A DNA stretch of 64,000 nucleotides from DAOUMF01 sp034408935 (GCA_034408935.1 DAOUMV010000007.1:62001-126000); one strand, 5' to 3'; positions 32,002 through 40,132 are shown, counted from the first letter of the stretch. A program made the numbers and translations. The notes: a model not told the origin generated them from the letters alone.

Positions 32002-33399
32002 ATGACCACCACAGAGCTCACCCGCCTCTCGATCACCGAGGCAGCGGACCTCATCCGTACGAAGAAGCTCTCCCCCGTCGAGCTTACGGAGGCCTGCCTC
32101 CAACGCATCGATGACCTGGACGCCCGCCTGCGGGCGTACATCACAGTCACCCGCCAGGAAGCGCTGGACGCTGCCCAGCAGGCGGCGAGCGCCGTCGCCG
32201 GCGGAAACTATACCGGGCCGCTGCACGGCATCCCTCTGGCCCTGAAGGACCTGTTCGATACCGCCGGCATTCGCACCACCGCCGGGTCCAAGATCATGGC
32301 CGACCGGGTACCCGCGGAGGACGCGGAGGTCACGGCGCGCCTCAAGGTCGCCGGGGCCGTGATCCTGGGCAAGCTGAACATGCACGAGTTTGCCTACGGG
32401 GCCACGGGCGTGAACCCCCACTACGGGGCCACGCTCAACCCCTGGGACCCGACCCGCATTAGCGGCGGCTCCAGCTCCGGGTCCGGCGCTGCCGTGGCCG
32501 CCGGCATGGCCCTGGGCGCCCTAGGCACAGACACCGGCGGCTCCGTCCGCATCCCTTCCGCCCTGTGCGGAATAACCGGCCTCAAGCCAACCTACGGCCG
32601 GGTGAGCCTCCGCGGCGTGGTCCCCCTGAGCACGTCGCTGGACCACGTGGGGCCTATGGCTCGCAGCGCGGCCGACGCCGCTATCATCCTCAAAGCGATC
32701 GCCGGCCACGACCCGGACGACGAGACGAGCAGCGAGGAGCCGGTGCCCGACTACGCGAAGCTGCTGGAAGGGCGCGGCCTCAAGGGGCTGCGGATCGGCG
32801 TGCCCCACGAGCACTTCTTCGATGACATAGAAGTCGAGGTGGCGGCGGCGGTGCGCGGAGCGATCTCCACGCTAGAGGAACTAGGAGCGCCAGTCAGCGA
32901 TGTCTCCCTGCCCCATATCGAAAAGGCTCCGGTCGCCGTGGGCGCTCTCATGCTCAGCGAGGCGCTGGCCTACCACCGCCGCTGGCTGGCCGAGCGGCCC
33001 CACGACTACGGCGAGGACGTCCGCCGCCGACTGGAGATGGGACTACCTTATACCGACGCGAGCCAGGCGGAAGCCAACCGGCTGCGGTCCCTCATGATCG
33101 CGGAGTGGCGGGAGAAAGTGTTCGACAGGGTGGACCTGTTGGTGGTCCCCACGACGCCGGTGCCGGCGCCCCGCCTGGAGGCGGGCGACCTTCAGGCCAC
33201 CCTTAACCTTATACGGTTCACAAACCCCTTCAACCTGACCGGCCTGCCAGCGATCTCGGTCCCCTGCGGGTTCACGAGGGATGGCCTACCCATCGGCCTG
33301 CAGCTTGTGGGGCGCTGGTTCGAGGAGGGGACGGTGCTGGGGGCGGCCCAGGCCTACCAGCAGGCGACGGACTGGCACAAGCGGGCGCCGCCGCTGTAG
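32002..33399 (+). CDS. Amidase-signature-family amidase
   Basis: 465 aa with the full amidase catalytic triad: Lys in PLALKDLFDTAG (about residue 80), the cis-Ser region SGGSSSGSGAAVAAGMALGA, and the nucleophilic Ser in GTDTGGSVRIPSALCGITGL. It is close to the GatA (Glu-tRNA amidotransferase A) group, but no gatB/gatC is adjacent and a stand-alone amidase is equally possible. MPHEFAYG-like (NMHEFAYGATGVNPHYG) is common in these enzymes. Single gene with its own promoter. Confidence 0.9.
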   Translation: MTTTELTRLSITEAADLIRTKKLSPVELTEACLQRIDDLDARLRAYITVTRQEALDAAQQAASAVAGGNYTGPLHGIPLALKDLFDTAGIRTTAGSKIMADRVPAEDAEVTARLKVAGAVILGKLNMHEFAYGATGVNPHYGATLNPWDPTRISGGSSSGSGAAVAAGMALGALGTDTGGSVRIPSALCGITGLKPTYGRVSLRGVVPLSTSLDHVGPMARSAADAAIILKAIAGHDPDDETSSEEPVPDYAKLLEGRGLKGLRIGVPHEHFFDDIEVEVAAAVRGAISTLEELGAPVSDVSLPHIEKAPVAVGALMLSEALAYHRRWLAERPHDYGEDVRRRLEMGLPYTDASQAEANRLRSLMIAEWREKVFDRVDLLVVPTTPVPAPRLEAGDLQATLNLIRFTNPFNLTGLPAISVPCGFTRDGLPIGLQLVGRWFEEGTVLGAAQAYQQATDWHKRAPPL

Positions 33400-33411
33400 T
33401 CGGCTGCTATC

Positions 33412-34125
33412 CTAGCCCACGCGGCTTATCGTTCCGCCAGGCAGCAGGTCCGCGAAGACGAAGCCATCGCGTTCGACCCGCTCCCCTACGGTGATAGGAA
33501 TCGGTCGGCGAAAGTTGGGCGCGTTGTGCACGAAGGTGTGGAACTCGCCGTTCTCTCCGCAGGGATCAACCTCCGGCGGCAGCGCGGTCAAAAACCCCTC
33601 ATCGTAGGCTCGCCCCACGAAGTCCGGCGACAGGGCGCGCGGATCGACGCACGTCAGTGTGGCCCGGAAACCGTTGGCGATGAACCAGCGCGCCAGCGCA
33701 CTCGTATCCTCGCCCCAGATGGGGAACAGCGGCTGCAGCCCCGTGGGAGCCAGCATCCTCTCCCGATAGGCCCGCACATCCTCCAGGAACAGATCGCCGA
33801 AGGCCACGGCCTGTACGCCTTCGCGCTCGATGGTCTCCACGACGCGGGACATCTCAGCTTCGTACACGTCATTAGTGCACTGCGGCGGGATCCAGACGGG
33901 ATACACCTTCAGGCCAAGCGTCTCCGCCTGAGCCTCCAGCAGCACCCGACGCACCCCCTGCATGCTGATCCGGTCGTAGCCGGAGGTGATGGTGGTCAGC
34001 AGCCCCACCACCTCGAAGTTGGCGTCCTGCTGGAGACGCCACAGAGCCACCGCGCTGTCCTTGCCCGCGCTCCAGGCCATGACCGCCTTGCTTTTCACGA
34101 AGCGACTCCGGTCACGGGTAGACAC
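33412..34125 (-). CDS. Dph6-like adenine-nucleotide alpha hydrolase (diphthine-ammonia-ligase family)
   Basis: 237 aa: the PP-loop AVMAWSAGKDSAVALWRLQQ at about residues 14-33, then GDLFLEDVRAYRERML and the C-terminal signature CGENGEFHTFVHNAP. This matches the MJ0570/Dph6 family, which in archaea and eukaryotes amidates diphthine. Bacteria lack diphthamide, so the bacterial substrate is unknown; ATP-dependent amide or thio chemistry is expected. Convergent with the amidase gene, downstream of the sulfur-carrier/E1 gene. Confidence 0.88.
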   Translation of the reverse strand: MSTRDRSRFVKSKAVMAWSAGKDSAVALWRLQQDANFEVVGLLTTITSGYDRISMQGVRRVLLEAQAETLGLKVYPVWIPPQCTNDVYEAEMSRVVETIEREGVQAVAFGDLFLEDVRAYRERMLAPTGLQPLFPIWGEDTSALARWFIANGFRATLTCVDPRALSPDFVGRAYDEGFLTALPPEVDPCGENGEFHTFVHNAPNFRRPIPITVGERVERDGFVFADLLPGGTISRVG

Positions 34126-34181
34126 TCACTTCGTCCTATCCTTCGGGCGGTAGCCCGCGCTCCAACCACCGTCTGGGCCAC

Positions 34182-35300
34182 TTAATCTCCGTCGTGTCCG
34201 GGGAAGGGAGCGCCGCAGAAGCCCTCGTAGTCGATGAGCTCGCGGATGGTGGGTTCGTCGCCGCACAGCGGGCACTTGAGGTCGCGCCGCAGCTTCACCA
34301 CCCGGAACTCCATGGCGAGGGCATCGAACAGGAGGAGCCGGCTGGCCAGCGGCTCCCCGATCTCCAGGATCAGCTTCAGCGCCTCGATCGCCTGGATGGA
34401 GCCGATGACGGCGGGGAGCGCGCCCAAGACGCCGGCCTCCGCGCAGCTAGGGACCAGCCCGGGCGGCGGCGGCGCCGGGAACAGGCAACGGTAGCAGCCC
34501 TTGCCGGGCAAGTACACCGTGGCCTGGCCGTCGAATAGGAGGACACTCCCATCCACCAGCGGCTTCCCCGCGAGGTAGCAGGCGTCGTTTATCAGGTAAC
34601 GGGTAGTGAAGTTGTCGGCCCCGTTAATGACGATATCGTACTGGGAGATGATCTCGATGGCGTTCTCGGAAGTCAGGGGCCCGTCGTGGAGAACCACGTT
34701 GACGTTCGGGTTGTGGGAGAGGAGTGTCTCCTTGGCCGACTGGGTCTTGGGCCGTCCCACATCGTCGGTTTGGTGGAGGATCTGCCGCTGTAGGTTGGAC
34801 AAGTCCACTACATCGAAGTCCACTATGCCGATGGTGCCGACGCCGGCCAGGGCCAGGTAGAGGGCCGACGGTGAGCCCAGGCCGCCGGCGCCGATGCCCA
34901 GGACCTTAGCCGCCATCAGCTTGCGCTGGCCGAGAGGTCCCACCTGCGGCATGATGATGTGCCGGGAGTAGCGGTTGACCTGCTCCTCCGTCAGCACCTG
35001 GCCGCCGGCGATGGCGGGGATGACGGCCACCTCGTCGCCGTCCTCCAGAGGCGTCTCCTTACCGTTGAGGGAGTGGATCTCCTGGTTGTTGACGTAGATG
35101 TTGATGTGGCCAGGCACCTCGTCCGATTCATCGAAGACCATGTTCCGCAAGGTCGGATACTGATTGGTCAGGTTGTCCAGCACCTCCGCCACCGTGCTCC
35201 CCTCCGCCCGGACGTATACCTGATTTCCAGTCATACGCCGGAAGGGCGTCGGGATGTAGACCGTGACTGCCACTCGATTATTCCTCCTCCCAGCCGACAT
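34182..35300 (-). CDS. Sulfur-carrier (MoaD-like) domain fused to ThiF/MoeB-type E1 enzyme
   Basis: 372 aa. Residues 10-100 form a ubiquitin-like sulfur carrier ending in VIPAIAGG (Gly99-Gly100). Residues 101-372 are a MoeB/ThiF adenylyltransferase: YSRHIIMPQVGPLGQRKLMA, nucleotide loop GIGAGGLGSPS, and DVVDLSNLQRQILHQTDDVG. GCYRC and CPLCG form the zinc site. No rhodanese domain follows. The Gly-Gly tail is internal, so it must be cut to be adenylated, or it works while tethered. The ATG at 35300 follows GGAGG within the end of cysK, so the pair is one transcript with the Rrf2 gene. Confidence 0.92.
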   Translation of the reverse strand: MSAGRRNNRVAVTVYIPTPFRRMTGNQVYVRAEGSTVAEVLDNLTNQYPTLRNMVFDESDEVPGHINIYVNNQEIHSLNGKETPLEDGDEVAVIPAIAGGQVLTEEQVNRYSRHIIMPQVGPLGQRKLMAAKVLGIGAGGLGSPSALYLALAGVGTIGIVDFDVVDLSNLQRQILHQTDDVGRPKTQSAKETLLSHNPNVNVVLHDGPLTSENAIEIISQYDIVINGADNFTTRYLINDACYLAGKPLVDGSVLLFDGQATVYLPGKGCYRCLFPAPPPPGLVPSCAEAGVLGALPAVIGSIQAIEALKLILEIGEPLASRLLLFDALAMEFRVVKLRRDLKCPLCGDEPTIRELIDYEGFCGAPFPGHDGD

Positions 35301-35302
35301 CG

Positions 35303-36226
35303 CTACACCTCCATGGTGAGATAGCGTTCGCCTGTGTCGGGCAGGACAGTGACGACGCGCTTGCCGTGGCCTAGCCGCTTCGCCACCTTGAGAGCAGCGA
35401 ATACGTTGGCCCCCGCCGAGATCCCCGCCAGCAGCCCCTCGTCATGTGTGAGGCGGCGCGACATAGCGATGGCGTCCTCATCGCCCACGGAGATGATCTC
35501 GTCAACGACCTTCCGGTTGAGAATGCCGGGGACGAAGCTGGCGCCGATCCCCTGGATGGCGTGGACACCGCCCCGACCGCCCTGCAGGACCGGCGAACGG
35601 GCGGGCTCTACGGCGACCACCAGGGTGTCCGGGTTCCGCTCCTTCAGCACCTCGCCCACGCCGGTGATGGTGCCGCCGGTGCCCACCCCGGCCACGAAAG
35701 CATCGAACTTGCCGCCGGTGGCGGCCAGTATCTCCTGGGCCGTGGTGCGGCGGTGGACCTCCGGGTTGGTGGGATTCTCGAACTGCTGAGGCATAAAGTA
35801 CCCGGGATTGTCGTCGATTAGCTCCTGGGCAGCGTAGACGGCCCCGCTCATCCCCTCGATGGCGGGGGTAAGGACCACCTCCGCCCCATAGCGGGCCAGC
35901 AGGTCGCGGCGGGCCAGGCTCATGTCCTCCGGCATGGTGACGATGAGGCGGTAGCCCTTCACCGCCGCCACCATCGCCAGGCCGATGCCGGTGTTGCCGC
36001 TGGTGGGCTCCACGATGGTCTCGCCCGGCTTAAGCCTGCCCTCGCGCTCCGCCGCCTCGATCATACTGAGGGCGATGCGGTCCTTGACGCTGCCAGCGGG
36101 GTTGAACGACTCCACCTTGGCCACCACTTCAGCCCAGCCCTCCTTGACCATCCGGCTGAGCCGCACCATGGGGGTGCCGCCTATCAGGTCTAGAACCGTG
36201 TCGGCGATGTCGGTGTCTCTTGCCAT
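35303..36226 (-). CDS. cysK: Cysteine synthase CysK (O-acetylserine sulfhydrylase)
   Basis: 307 aa: DTVLDLIGGTPMVRLSRMVK, the PLP lysine in NPAGSVKDRIALSM, PTSGNTGIGLAMVAAVKGYR, and GVGTGGTITGVGEVL. QGIGASFVPGILN is the C-terminal OASS signature. It makes cysteine from O-acetylserine. The ATG at 36226 is chosen; the 92-codon upstream extension lies in the Rrf2 gene. It is 10 bases after the Rrf2-family regulator gene and two bases before the sulfur-carrier/E1 gene, a compact Rrf2-cysK-E1 operon. Confidence 0.95.
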   Translation of the reverse strand: MARDTDIADTVLDLIGGTPMVRLSRMVKEGWAEVVAKVESFNPAGSVKDRIALSMIEAAEREGRLKPGETIVEPTSGNTGIGLAMVAAVKGYRLIVTMPEDMSLARRDLLARYGAEVVLTPAIEGMSGAVYAAQELIDDNPGYFMPQQFENPTNPEVHRRTTAQEILAATGGKFDAFVAGVGTGGTITGVGEVLKERNPDTLVVAVEPARSPVLQGGRGGVHAIQGIGASFVPGILNRKVVDEIISVGDEDAIAMSRRLTHDEGLLAGISAGANVFAALKVAKRLGHGKRVVTVLPDTGERYLTMEV

Positions 36227-36236
36227 GTCTTCCCTC

Positions 36237-36680
36237 TCAGATGACGTAGCGAGTGCCGCCAGCAGCGACGACACGGTCCTTGCCCGCCAGATCAGCGATG
36301 GTGGTGTTCTCCAGCACGCCCAGGATCGCCTCCCGCACCGCCTGCCACATCTCCCGCTGGGCACAGCCTCCAGCCTTGGAGCAGACGCTGGAGTCGTCCA
36401 GGCAGTCGATGGGCAGGATCGAGCCCTCCAGGGCCTCGACCACCTCTCTCGCCGGCAGTTCGTCAGGGTCGCGTATGAGGAGATGGCCCCCCTGCGGCCC
36501 ACGCACGCTGCGGACGAAGCCAGCGCGACGCATGGTGGTCAGAAGCTGCTCCAGATAGGACTCGGGAATACCCTGGCGAGCAGCGATGTCGCCGCTCTGG
36601 ATCGGCTTGGGGTCACCGTAGTGGTGCGCCAGCTCGATGAGGGCACGTATTCCGTAGTCGCCTTTGGTGGAAACCTTCAT
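36237..36680 (-). CDS. Rrf2 family transcriptional regulator (CymR/IscR-like)
   Basis: 147 aa: MKVSTKGDYGIRALIELAHH, then the winged helix with IPESYLEQLLTTMRRAGFVR and VRGPQGGHLL. Three cysteines in DCLDDSSVCSKAGGCAQREM (about residues 92-111) match the IscR-type [FeS] ligand pattern. First gene of the cysK operon, so it probably senses FeS status or cysteine supply and controls its own operon. A GGAAGG ribosome binding site precedes the ATG. Confidence 0.93.
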   Translation of the reverse strand: MKVSTKGDYGIRALIELAHHYGDPKPIQSGDIAARQGIPESYLEQLLTTMRRAGFVRSVRGPQGGHLLIRDPDELPAREVVEALEGSILPIDCLDDSSVCSKAGGCAQREMWQAVREAILGVLENTTIADLAGKDRVVAAGGTRYVI

Positions 36681-36706
36681 GGTTGACCTTCCACGGGGTG
36701 AAAGTA

Positions 36707-36716
36707 GAGTAAACTC
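36707..36716. promoter_or_regulatory. Possible Rrf2 operator palindrome
   Basis: GAGTAAACTC, a perfect 10-base palindrome in an A+T-rich stretch 27 bases upstream of the Rrf2 start codon. Short; it could be chance. Confidence 0.3.
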
Positions 36717-36800
36717 CTCAACAATGTTAGCATGCCACCGTTTGAGTCCGCAACGCGGGAACGTATACGGCGATGTTGACCCTGCCCGGCCGCAAATACG

Positions 36801-36831
36801 AACGGGCCCCGCCGCGCGAGCGGGGCCCGTT
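36801..36831 (-). terminator. GC-rich 12-bp terminator hairpin
   Basis: AACGGGCCCCGC and GCGGGGCCCGTT pair perfectly around a 7-base loop, just downstream of the small helical-protein gene on the minus strand. A CGTATTTG stretch follows rather than a strong U-tract. Confidence 0.65.
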
Positions 36832-36848
36832 GGCGTGTTCCTTCTCGT

Positions 36849-37127
36849 CTAGGCGGCGTCGCGCTGCGACAACAGCCTGCGCAACCCCTCCCGGAACTCC
36901 AACGACAGCGGTACGCTGAGGCCGCGCTGCCGCCTCAACTGCTGCGCCATCTCCAGGAGGGGCCGGATCTCATCCTGAGCTTCGGGGTAGCGGCCGGACA
37001 GCTCGTCCAGATCCGTCTCCCCCCGGTCCATCGCCTCCAGACACTCCTCGAGGGCACGAGCCAGCGCCAGCTCCTCCACACTCCTCACCTCCTCGGCTGG
37101 CGGCATGTGCGGGGATGCGCTCTTCAT
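36849..37127 (-). CDS. Small helical protein (DUF5667/anti-sigma-associated repeat type)
   Basis: About 92 aa, all helical: ALARALEECLEAMDRGETDL, ELSGRYPEAQDEIRPLLEMA. This is the ECLxxLxxGE...YPE...LRPLLxxA pattern that is common at the N-terminus of Chloroflexota anti-sigma-like and DUF5667 proteins (recalled, tentative). The membrane part of those proteins is absent. The start at 37127 is preferred over the ATG at 37145. A TTGACA(17)TAACGG promoter (37136-37164) would put the transcript start almost at 37127, giving a leaderless mRNA. Confidence 0.6.
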   Translation of the reverse strand: MKSASPHMPPAEEVRSVEELALARALEECLEAMDRGETDLDELSGRYPEAQDEIRPLLEMAQQLRRQRGLSVPLSLEFREGLRRLLSQRDAA

Positions 37128-37135
37128 CGAGCCCA

Positions 37136-37164
37136 CCGTTAGCATAACGTCATAAGGATGTCAA
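37136..37164 (-). promoter_or_regulatory. Promoter for the small helical-protein gene
   Basis: Minus strand: TTGACA (37159-37164), a 17-base spacer, TAACGG (37136-37141). Consensus -35, weak -10. Confidence 0.45.
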
Positions 37165-37326
37165 GTGATAGATCATTCAATTTTGTGGGTAACCGGCATA
37201 GAAAATGTTGAAGGAGCCGGCTAGGGCTTGCCTCCCCCCTCTCGCCGCCAAGTCGCGCCGCCCACCCCACAGGTGAAGCGAAGCGATAGCACTTAAACGG
37301 GAGCTGACTGGCGCGGCACCTAGCGA

Positions 37327-37602
37327 TCAGCCACCAGCGACCGCCGGCACTATGCTGACCTCGTCCCCAGGTTTGAGGGGCGTCTCCAATCCAGCCTGGA
37401 AGCGGACATCCTCGCCGTTGACGTAGACGTTGACGAACCGGCGCAGCTCGCCGCCCTCGTCACACAGGCGCTCCTTGAGCCCCGGATACTGCTGCTCCAG
37501 TGAATCGATGCAGACCAGCAGGGTGCCGACGTCGCCGGTCACCACGTCCAACTCGTTGGTCAGCTTGCGCAGGGGTGTCGGTATGCGTACGGTCACACTC
37601 AT
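37327..37602 (-). CDS. MoaD/ThiS-like sulfur-carrier protein
   Basis: A 91-aa ubiquitin-like protein: MSVTVRIPTPLRKLTNELDV, FVNVYVNGEDVRF, and the C-terminal VSIVPAVAGG with a free Gly-Gly, the site of thiocarboxylate formation. The ATG at 37602 overlaps the end of the NIL gene; the longer reading is spurious. It lies third in the thrC-NIL-MoaD operon behind a SAM-I riboswitch. It would be charged by the E1 domain encoded at 34182-35300. A sulfur donor for homocysteine synthesis is the most likely role (inference); molybdopterin synthesis is less likely, as no moa genes adjoin it. Confidence 0.92.
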   Translation of the reverse strand: MSVTVRIPTPLRKLTNELDVVTGDVGTLLVCIDSLEQQYPGLKERLCDEGGELRRFVNVYVNGEDVRFQAGLETPLKPGDEVSIVPAVAGG

Positions 37603-37610
37603 TTCTTTCT

Positions 37611-37853
37611 CTATCCCTCCACGATATCTCCAGCCACTGGATCCACCCTGACGCCCAAGTCCACCACCCAATGCACGCCTCGCTCGATCTCCTCCATCTC
37701 ACCCTCCAGCTCCAGCACCACCCAGCCGCGGTCCTCAGTGACGTCAGCGCGACGGATGTTGGTCACGAGTTGGAAGTCCCGGCCGAGCCGCCAGATGACC
37801 GGCTCCTTGATGAGCTCCTGGGGGAAGGTGAACTTGACTCGTTGCTTGGCCAA
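37611..37853 (-). CDS. NIL-domain protein
   Basis: An 80-aa ferredoxin-like-fold NIL domain: MAKQRVKFTFPQELIKEPVI, TNIRRADVTEDRGWVVLELE, EIERGVHWVVDLGVRVDPV. This domain is best known as the regulatory C-terminus of methionine ABC transporter ATPases, and it accompanies homocysteine-synthesis genes in methanogens. No cysteine is present, so this is not a ferredoxin. It lies between thrC and the sulfur carrier and is co-transcribed with them; a role in methionine metabolism is supported by the riboswitch. Confidence 0.88.
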   Translation of the reverse strand: MAKQRVKFTFPQELIKEPVIWRLGRDFQLVTNIRRADVTEDRGWVVLELEGEMEEIERGVHWVVDLGVRVDPVAGDIVEG

Positions 37854-37862
37854 TGTCGTCTC

Positions 37863-39116
37863 CTACTTCCGCGTCGCCGGCAGGGTGCCGGCCCGCTCGC
37901 TAAGCGCCTCCTCGAAAGAGCTGATGGAGGGCTGGACGGCCAGTGCCGGCCGCAGCCGGGGGGCGACGGCCTCCTGGGTCTTGAGGCCTGCACCGGTGAT
38001 GAACGCCACAACTAGCTCCTGCGAACCGAGTTGTCCCTTCTCCGCCAGCCGCTTGAGGGAAGCGATGACTACGCCGCCCGCCGTCTCCGCGAAAATGCCC
38101 TCCGTCTCCGCAAGAAGCTTGATCCCCTCTACCACCTCGTCATCGCTGACAGCGACGCCGTACCCGCCCGACTGGGCCATCGCCTTGAGAGCATAGTAAC
38201 CGTCGGCAGGGTTGCCGATGGCCAAGGACTTGGCGATGGTGTTAGGCCTCTGGGGCCTTATGTTGAAGCTCTGGCCCTCCCAGGCCTCGACGATGGGTGA
38301 GCAGCCCAACGCCTGGGCACCGCTCATCCTCGTCCCCCGCCACTCCACGAGCCCCAGCCAGGCCAGCTCCTTCAGGCCCTTGTATATCTTAGTGTAGAGG
38401 GAGCCACTGGCCATGGGGACCAGGCAATGGTCGGGTGCCCGCCAGCCCAATTGCTCGCACACCTCATAGGCCAGGGTCTTGCTGCCCTCGGAGTAGTAGG
38501 GCCGTACGTTGATGTTGACGAACGCCCAGGGGTACTTGTCGGACAGCTCGGAGCATAGGCGGTTCACCTCGTCATAGCTGCCATCCACCGCCACCAGGGT
38601 GGGCCCGTAGACGGCGGAGCCCACGATCTTCCCCTGCTCCAGGTCAGCGGGGATGAAGACGAAGGCATCCATTCCGGCCCTGGCGGAGTGGGCGGCGACA
38701 CTGTTGGCCAGGTTCCCGGTGGAGGCGCAGGCCATGGTACCAAACTCGAACTCGCGGGCCTTTGTGACGGCCACCGAAACCACCCGATCCTTGAACGACC
38801 AAGTGGGGTTCTGGCAGTCGTTCTTGATGTACAGCCGCTCCAGGCCCAGGTGCCGGCCCAGGTGGGCAGCCCTCACCAGAGGGGTGTAGCCGGTGCCGAT
38901 GTCCACAGCGGTCTCCGCCGGACAGGGCAACAGGTCAGCGTAGCGCCACATCGACTGGGGGCCGCGCTCGATGCGCTCCCGGGTCAGGCTGTGTCGCAGG
39001 GCCTGGTAGTCGTAGACTACTTCCAGGGGGCCGAAGCAAAACTCGCAGACGTGCGTCGGGTCAAGGGGATAGACCCGACCGCACTCTCTGCATCTGAGAT
39101 TCTTGGCGAAAGACAT
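37863..39116 (-). CDS. thrC: Threonine synthase homologue under SAM-riboswitch control
   Basis: 417 aa: an N-terminal zinc ribbon (LRCRECGRVYPL...VCEFCFGPLE), TGYTPLVRAAHLGRHLGLER, the PLP lysine in NPTWSFKDRVVSVA, and ACASTGNLANSVAAHSARAG. This is the threonine synthase family, which uses O-phosphohomoserine. SAM-I control and the neighbouring NIL and sulfur-carrier genes point instead to homocysteine formation from an activated homoserine (inference). The activity could be threonine synthase, homocysteine synthase or both. The ATG is at 39116; the leader is about 390 bases. Confidence 0.9.
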   Translation of the reverse strand: MSFAKNLRCRECGRVYPLDPTHVCEFCFGPLEVVYDYQALRHSLTRERIERGPQSMWRYADLLPCPAETAVDIGTGYTPLVRAAHLGRHLGLERLYIKNDCQNPTWSFKDRVVSVAVTKAREFEFGTMACASTGNLANSVAAHSARAGMDAFVFIPADLEQGKIVGSAVYGPTLVAVDGSYDEVNRLCSELSDKYPWAFVNINVRPYYSEGSKTLAYEVCEQLGWRAPDHCLVPMASGSLYTKIYKGLKELAWLGLVEWRGTRMSGAQALGCSPIVEAWEGQSFNIRPQRPNTIAKSLAIGNPADGYYALKAMAQSGGYGVAVSDDEVVEGIKLLAETEGIFAETAGGVVIASLKRLAEKGQLGSQELVVAFITGAGLKTQEAVAPRLRPALAVQPSISSFEEALSERAGTLPATRK

Positions 39117-39325
39117 GACAGCGATTCTCCAGGTTCTAGTCGTGGGCCGTGCAGGGCCTCCCGGCCCCAGGATGTCCTAGGGCGGAGGCCCGCAGCATCG
39201 CCATCAGTCCCCGTCTCACCGCTGTCGCCCAGGGCCCCGGGCAGACGGCCGACGCCGGGGGCGCACACACCTTCGGCGGCAGGTCTACTCTTACTACAAT
39301 GTCTTGGCGGGCAAGTATCATCACA

Positions 39326-39362
39326 AGAAAGAAAACCCCTTCCGTATGCTTTAGGGAAGAGG
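39326..39362 (-). terminator. Riboswitch terminator
   Basis: CCTCTTCC pairs with GGAAGGGG (8 bp, one G-U), followed by TTTTCTTTCTT on the minus strand. It sits 11 bases after the SAM-I aptamer and before thrC, as expected for SAM-induced termination. Confidence 0.8.
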
Positions 39363-39373
39363 CCACTCATCCC

Positions 39374-39480
39374 CTTATCGTACCCGCAGGGAGCAGGTCG
39401 GCATTGGCACCGCTATCCGCCCTGGGCGGACCGGTTGCCGGGCTTCACAGGGCCGTTCCCTCCACCTCTCTGGATAAGAG
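39374..39480 (-). promoter_or_regulatory. SAM-I (S-box) riboswitch aptamer
   Basis: The minus strand shows every S-box hallmark in order: CTTATCCAGAGAGGTGGAGG, GGAACGGCCCTGTGAAGCCC, GGCAACC, a variable P3 hairpin (GGTCCGCCCAGGGCGGA), GGTGCCAATGCC and closing GATAAG that pairs with the opening CTTATC. It should bind S-adenosylmethionine and stop transcription of thrC-NIL-MoaD when methionine is plentiful. A promoter lies immediately upstream and a terminator immediately downstream. Confidence 0.95.
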
Positions 39481-39505
39481 GTCTTCTATTCAATTGTTTG
39501 ATGGG

Positions 39506-39535
39506 ATGCTAGCACAGTGATAGAAACACTGTCAA
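39506..39535 (-). promoter_or_regulatory. Promoter for the SAM-riboswitch operon
   Basis: Minus strand: TTGACA (39530-39535), an 18-base spacer, TAGCAT (39506-39511), ending 26 bases before the aptamer. Confidence 0.7.
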
Positions 39536-39563
39536 CGCGGAGGGGGTACTGAGGGGCCCCGAT

Positions 39564-39884
39564 CTACGCGGGGCGGGTGGTCACCAGGTCTTCGCGCAAG
39601 GCACGGGCGACCAGCTCACCTAGGATGACGCGCAGGCTCACACCGTCCACGACGGGATGCTTGAAGGGGGCATCCAGGTTCACCGTGTAGTGATGGCGAC
39701 GGCCTTCCTTGCGAACCCGCAGCATCCCGGCCCGCCTCAGGTCCCCAATCACTCCCCACACGGTGCGGCGGGTCAGCGACATAGCGTCCGCGATCTGGTT
39801 GATCGTGCAGTCAGGACTGACAGCGATGTAGAAGAGGATGGCACCGTGGCTGGAAACTAGATACCAATTGTTCTCTATCGCCAT
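39564..39884 (-). CDS. Winged-helix transcriptional regulator
   Basis: About 106 aa from the ATG at 39884 (MAIENNWYLVSSHGAILFYI). A MarR/ArsR-like winged helix follows: CTINQIADAMSLTRRTVWGV is the HTH, and RRAGMLRVRKEGRRHHYTVN is the wing. A TTG 13 codons upstream is an alternative start; neither has a clear ribosome binding site. It is a single gene next to the SAM-riboswitch promoter; its target and ligand are unknown. An A+T-rich promoter-like stretch (TATATATTT) lies upstream. Confidence 0.75.
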   Translation of the reverse strand: MAIENNWYLVSSHGAILFYIAVSPDCTINQIADAMSLTRRTVWGVIGDLRRAGMLRVRKEGRRHHYTVNLDAPFKHPVVDGVSLRVILGELVARALREDLVTTRPA

Positions 39885-40101
39885 ATTAATAGCACTCAGA
39901 TTCCGGTTTTTGAATAGCCGCAAATATATACTACCATTCCGCCTCTAGCTTGGGAAGACGTAAATGGAAAAATTTCCCTACGATTTTCGGCCGGTGCCAT
40001 CGGGCGTGTCTATACCTCCAGGGAAGACCGCTATCACAGGCAACAGCCGCAGCCAGCCACCATCGCAGCGATGGATCCGCTCAGCCATTGGACCGCCTAG
40101 A

Positions 40102-40126
40102 GAAAAACTGCGGGCAAGCTCCCCGC
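40102..40126 (-). terminator. Terminator after lgt
   Basis: GCGGG/CCCGC stem followed on the minus strand by AGTTTTTCT, seven bases beyond the lgt stop codon. Confidence 0.6.
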
Positions 40127-40132
40127 GCGCCC

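Noticed and set aside
37327..37602. MoaD for molybdopterin synthesis
   Set aside because: No moaE, moaA or moaC adjoins it, and it belongs to a SAM-riboswitch operon; a sulfur-amino-acid role is more likely.
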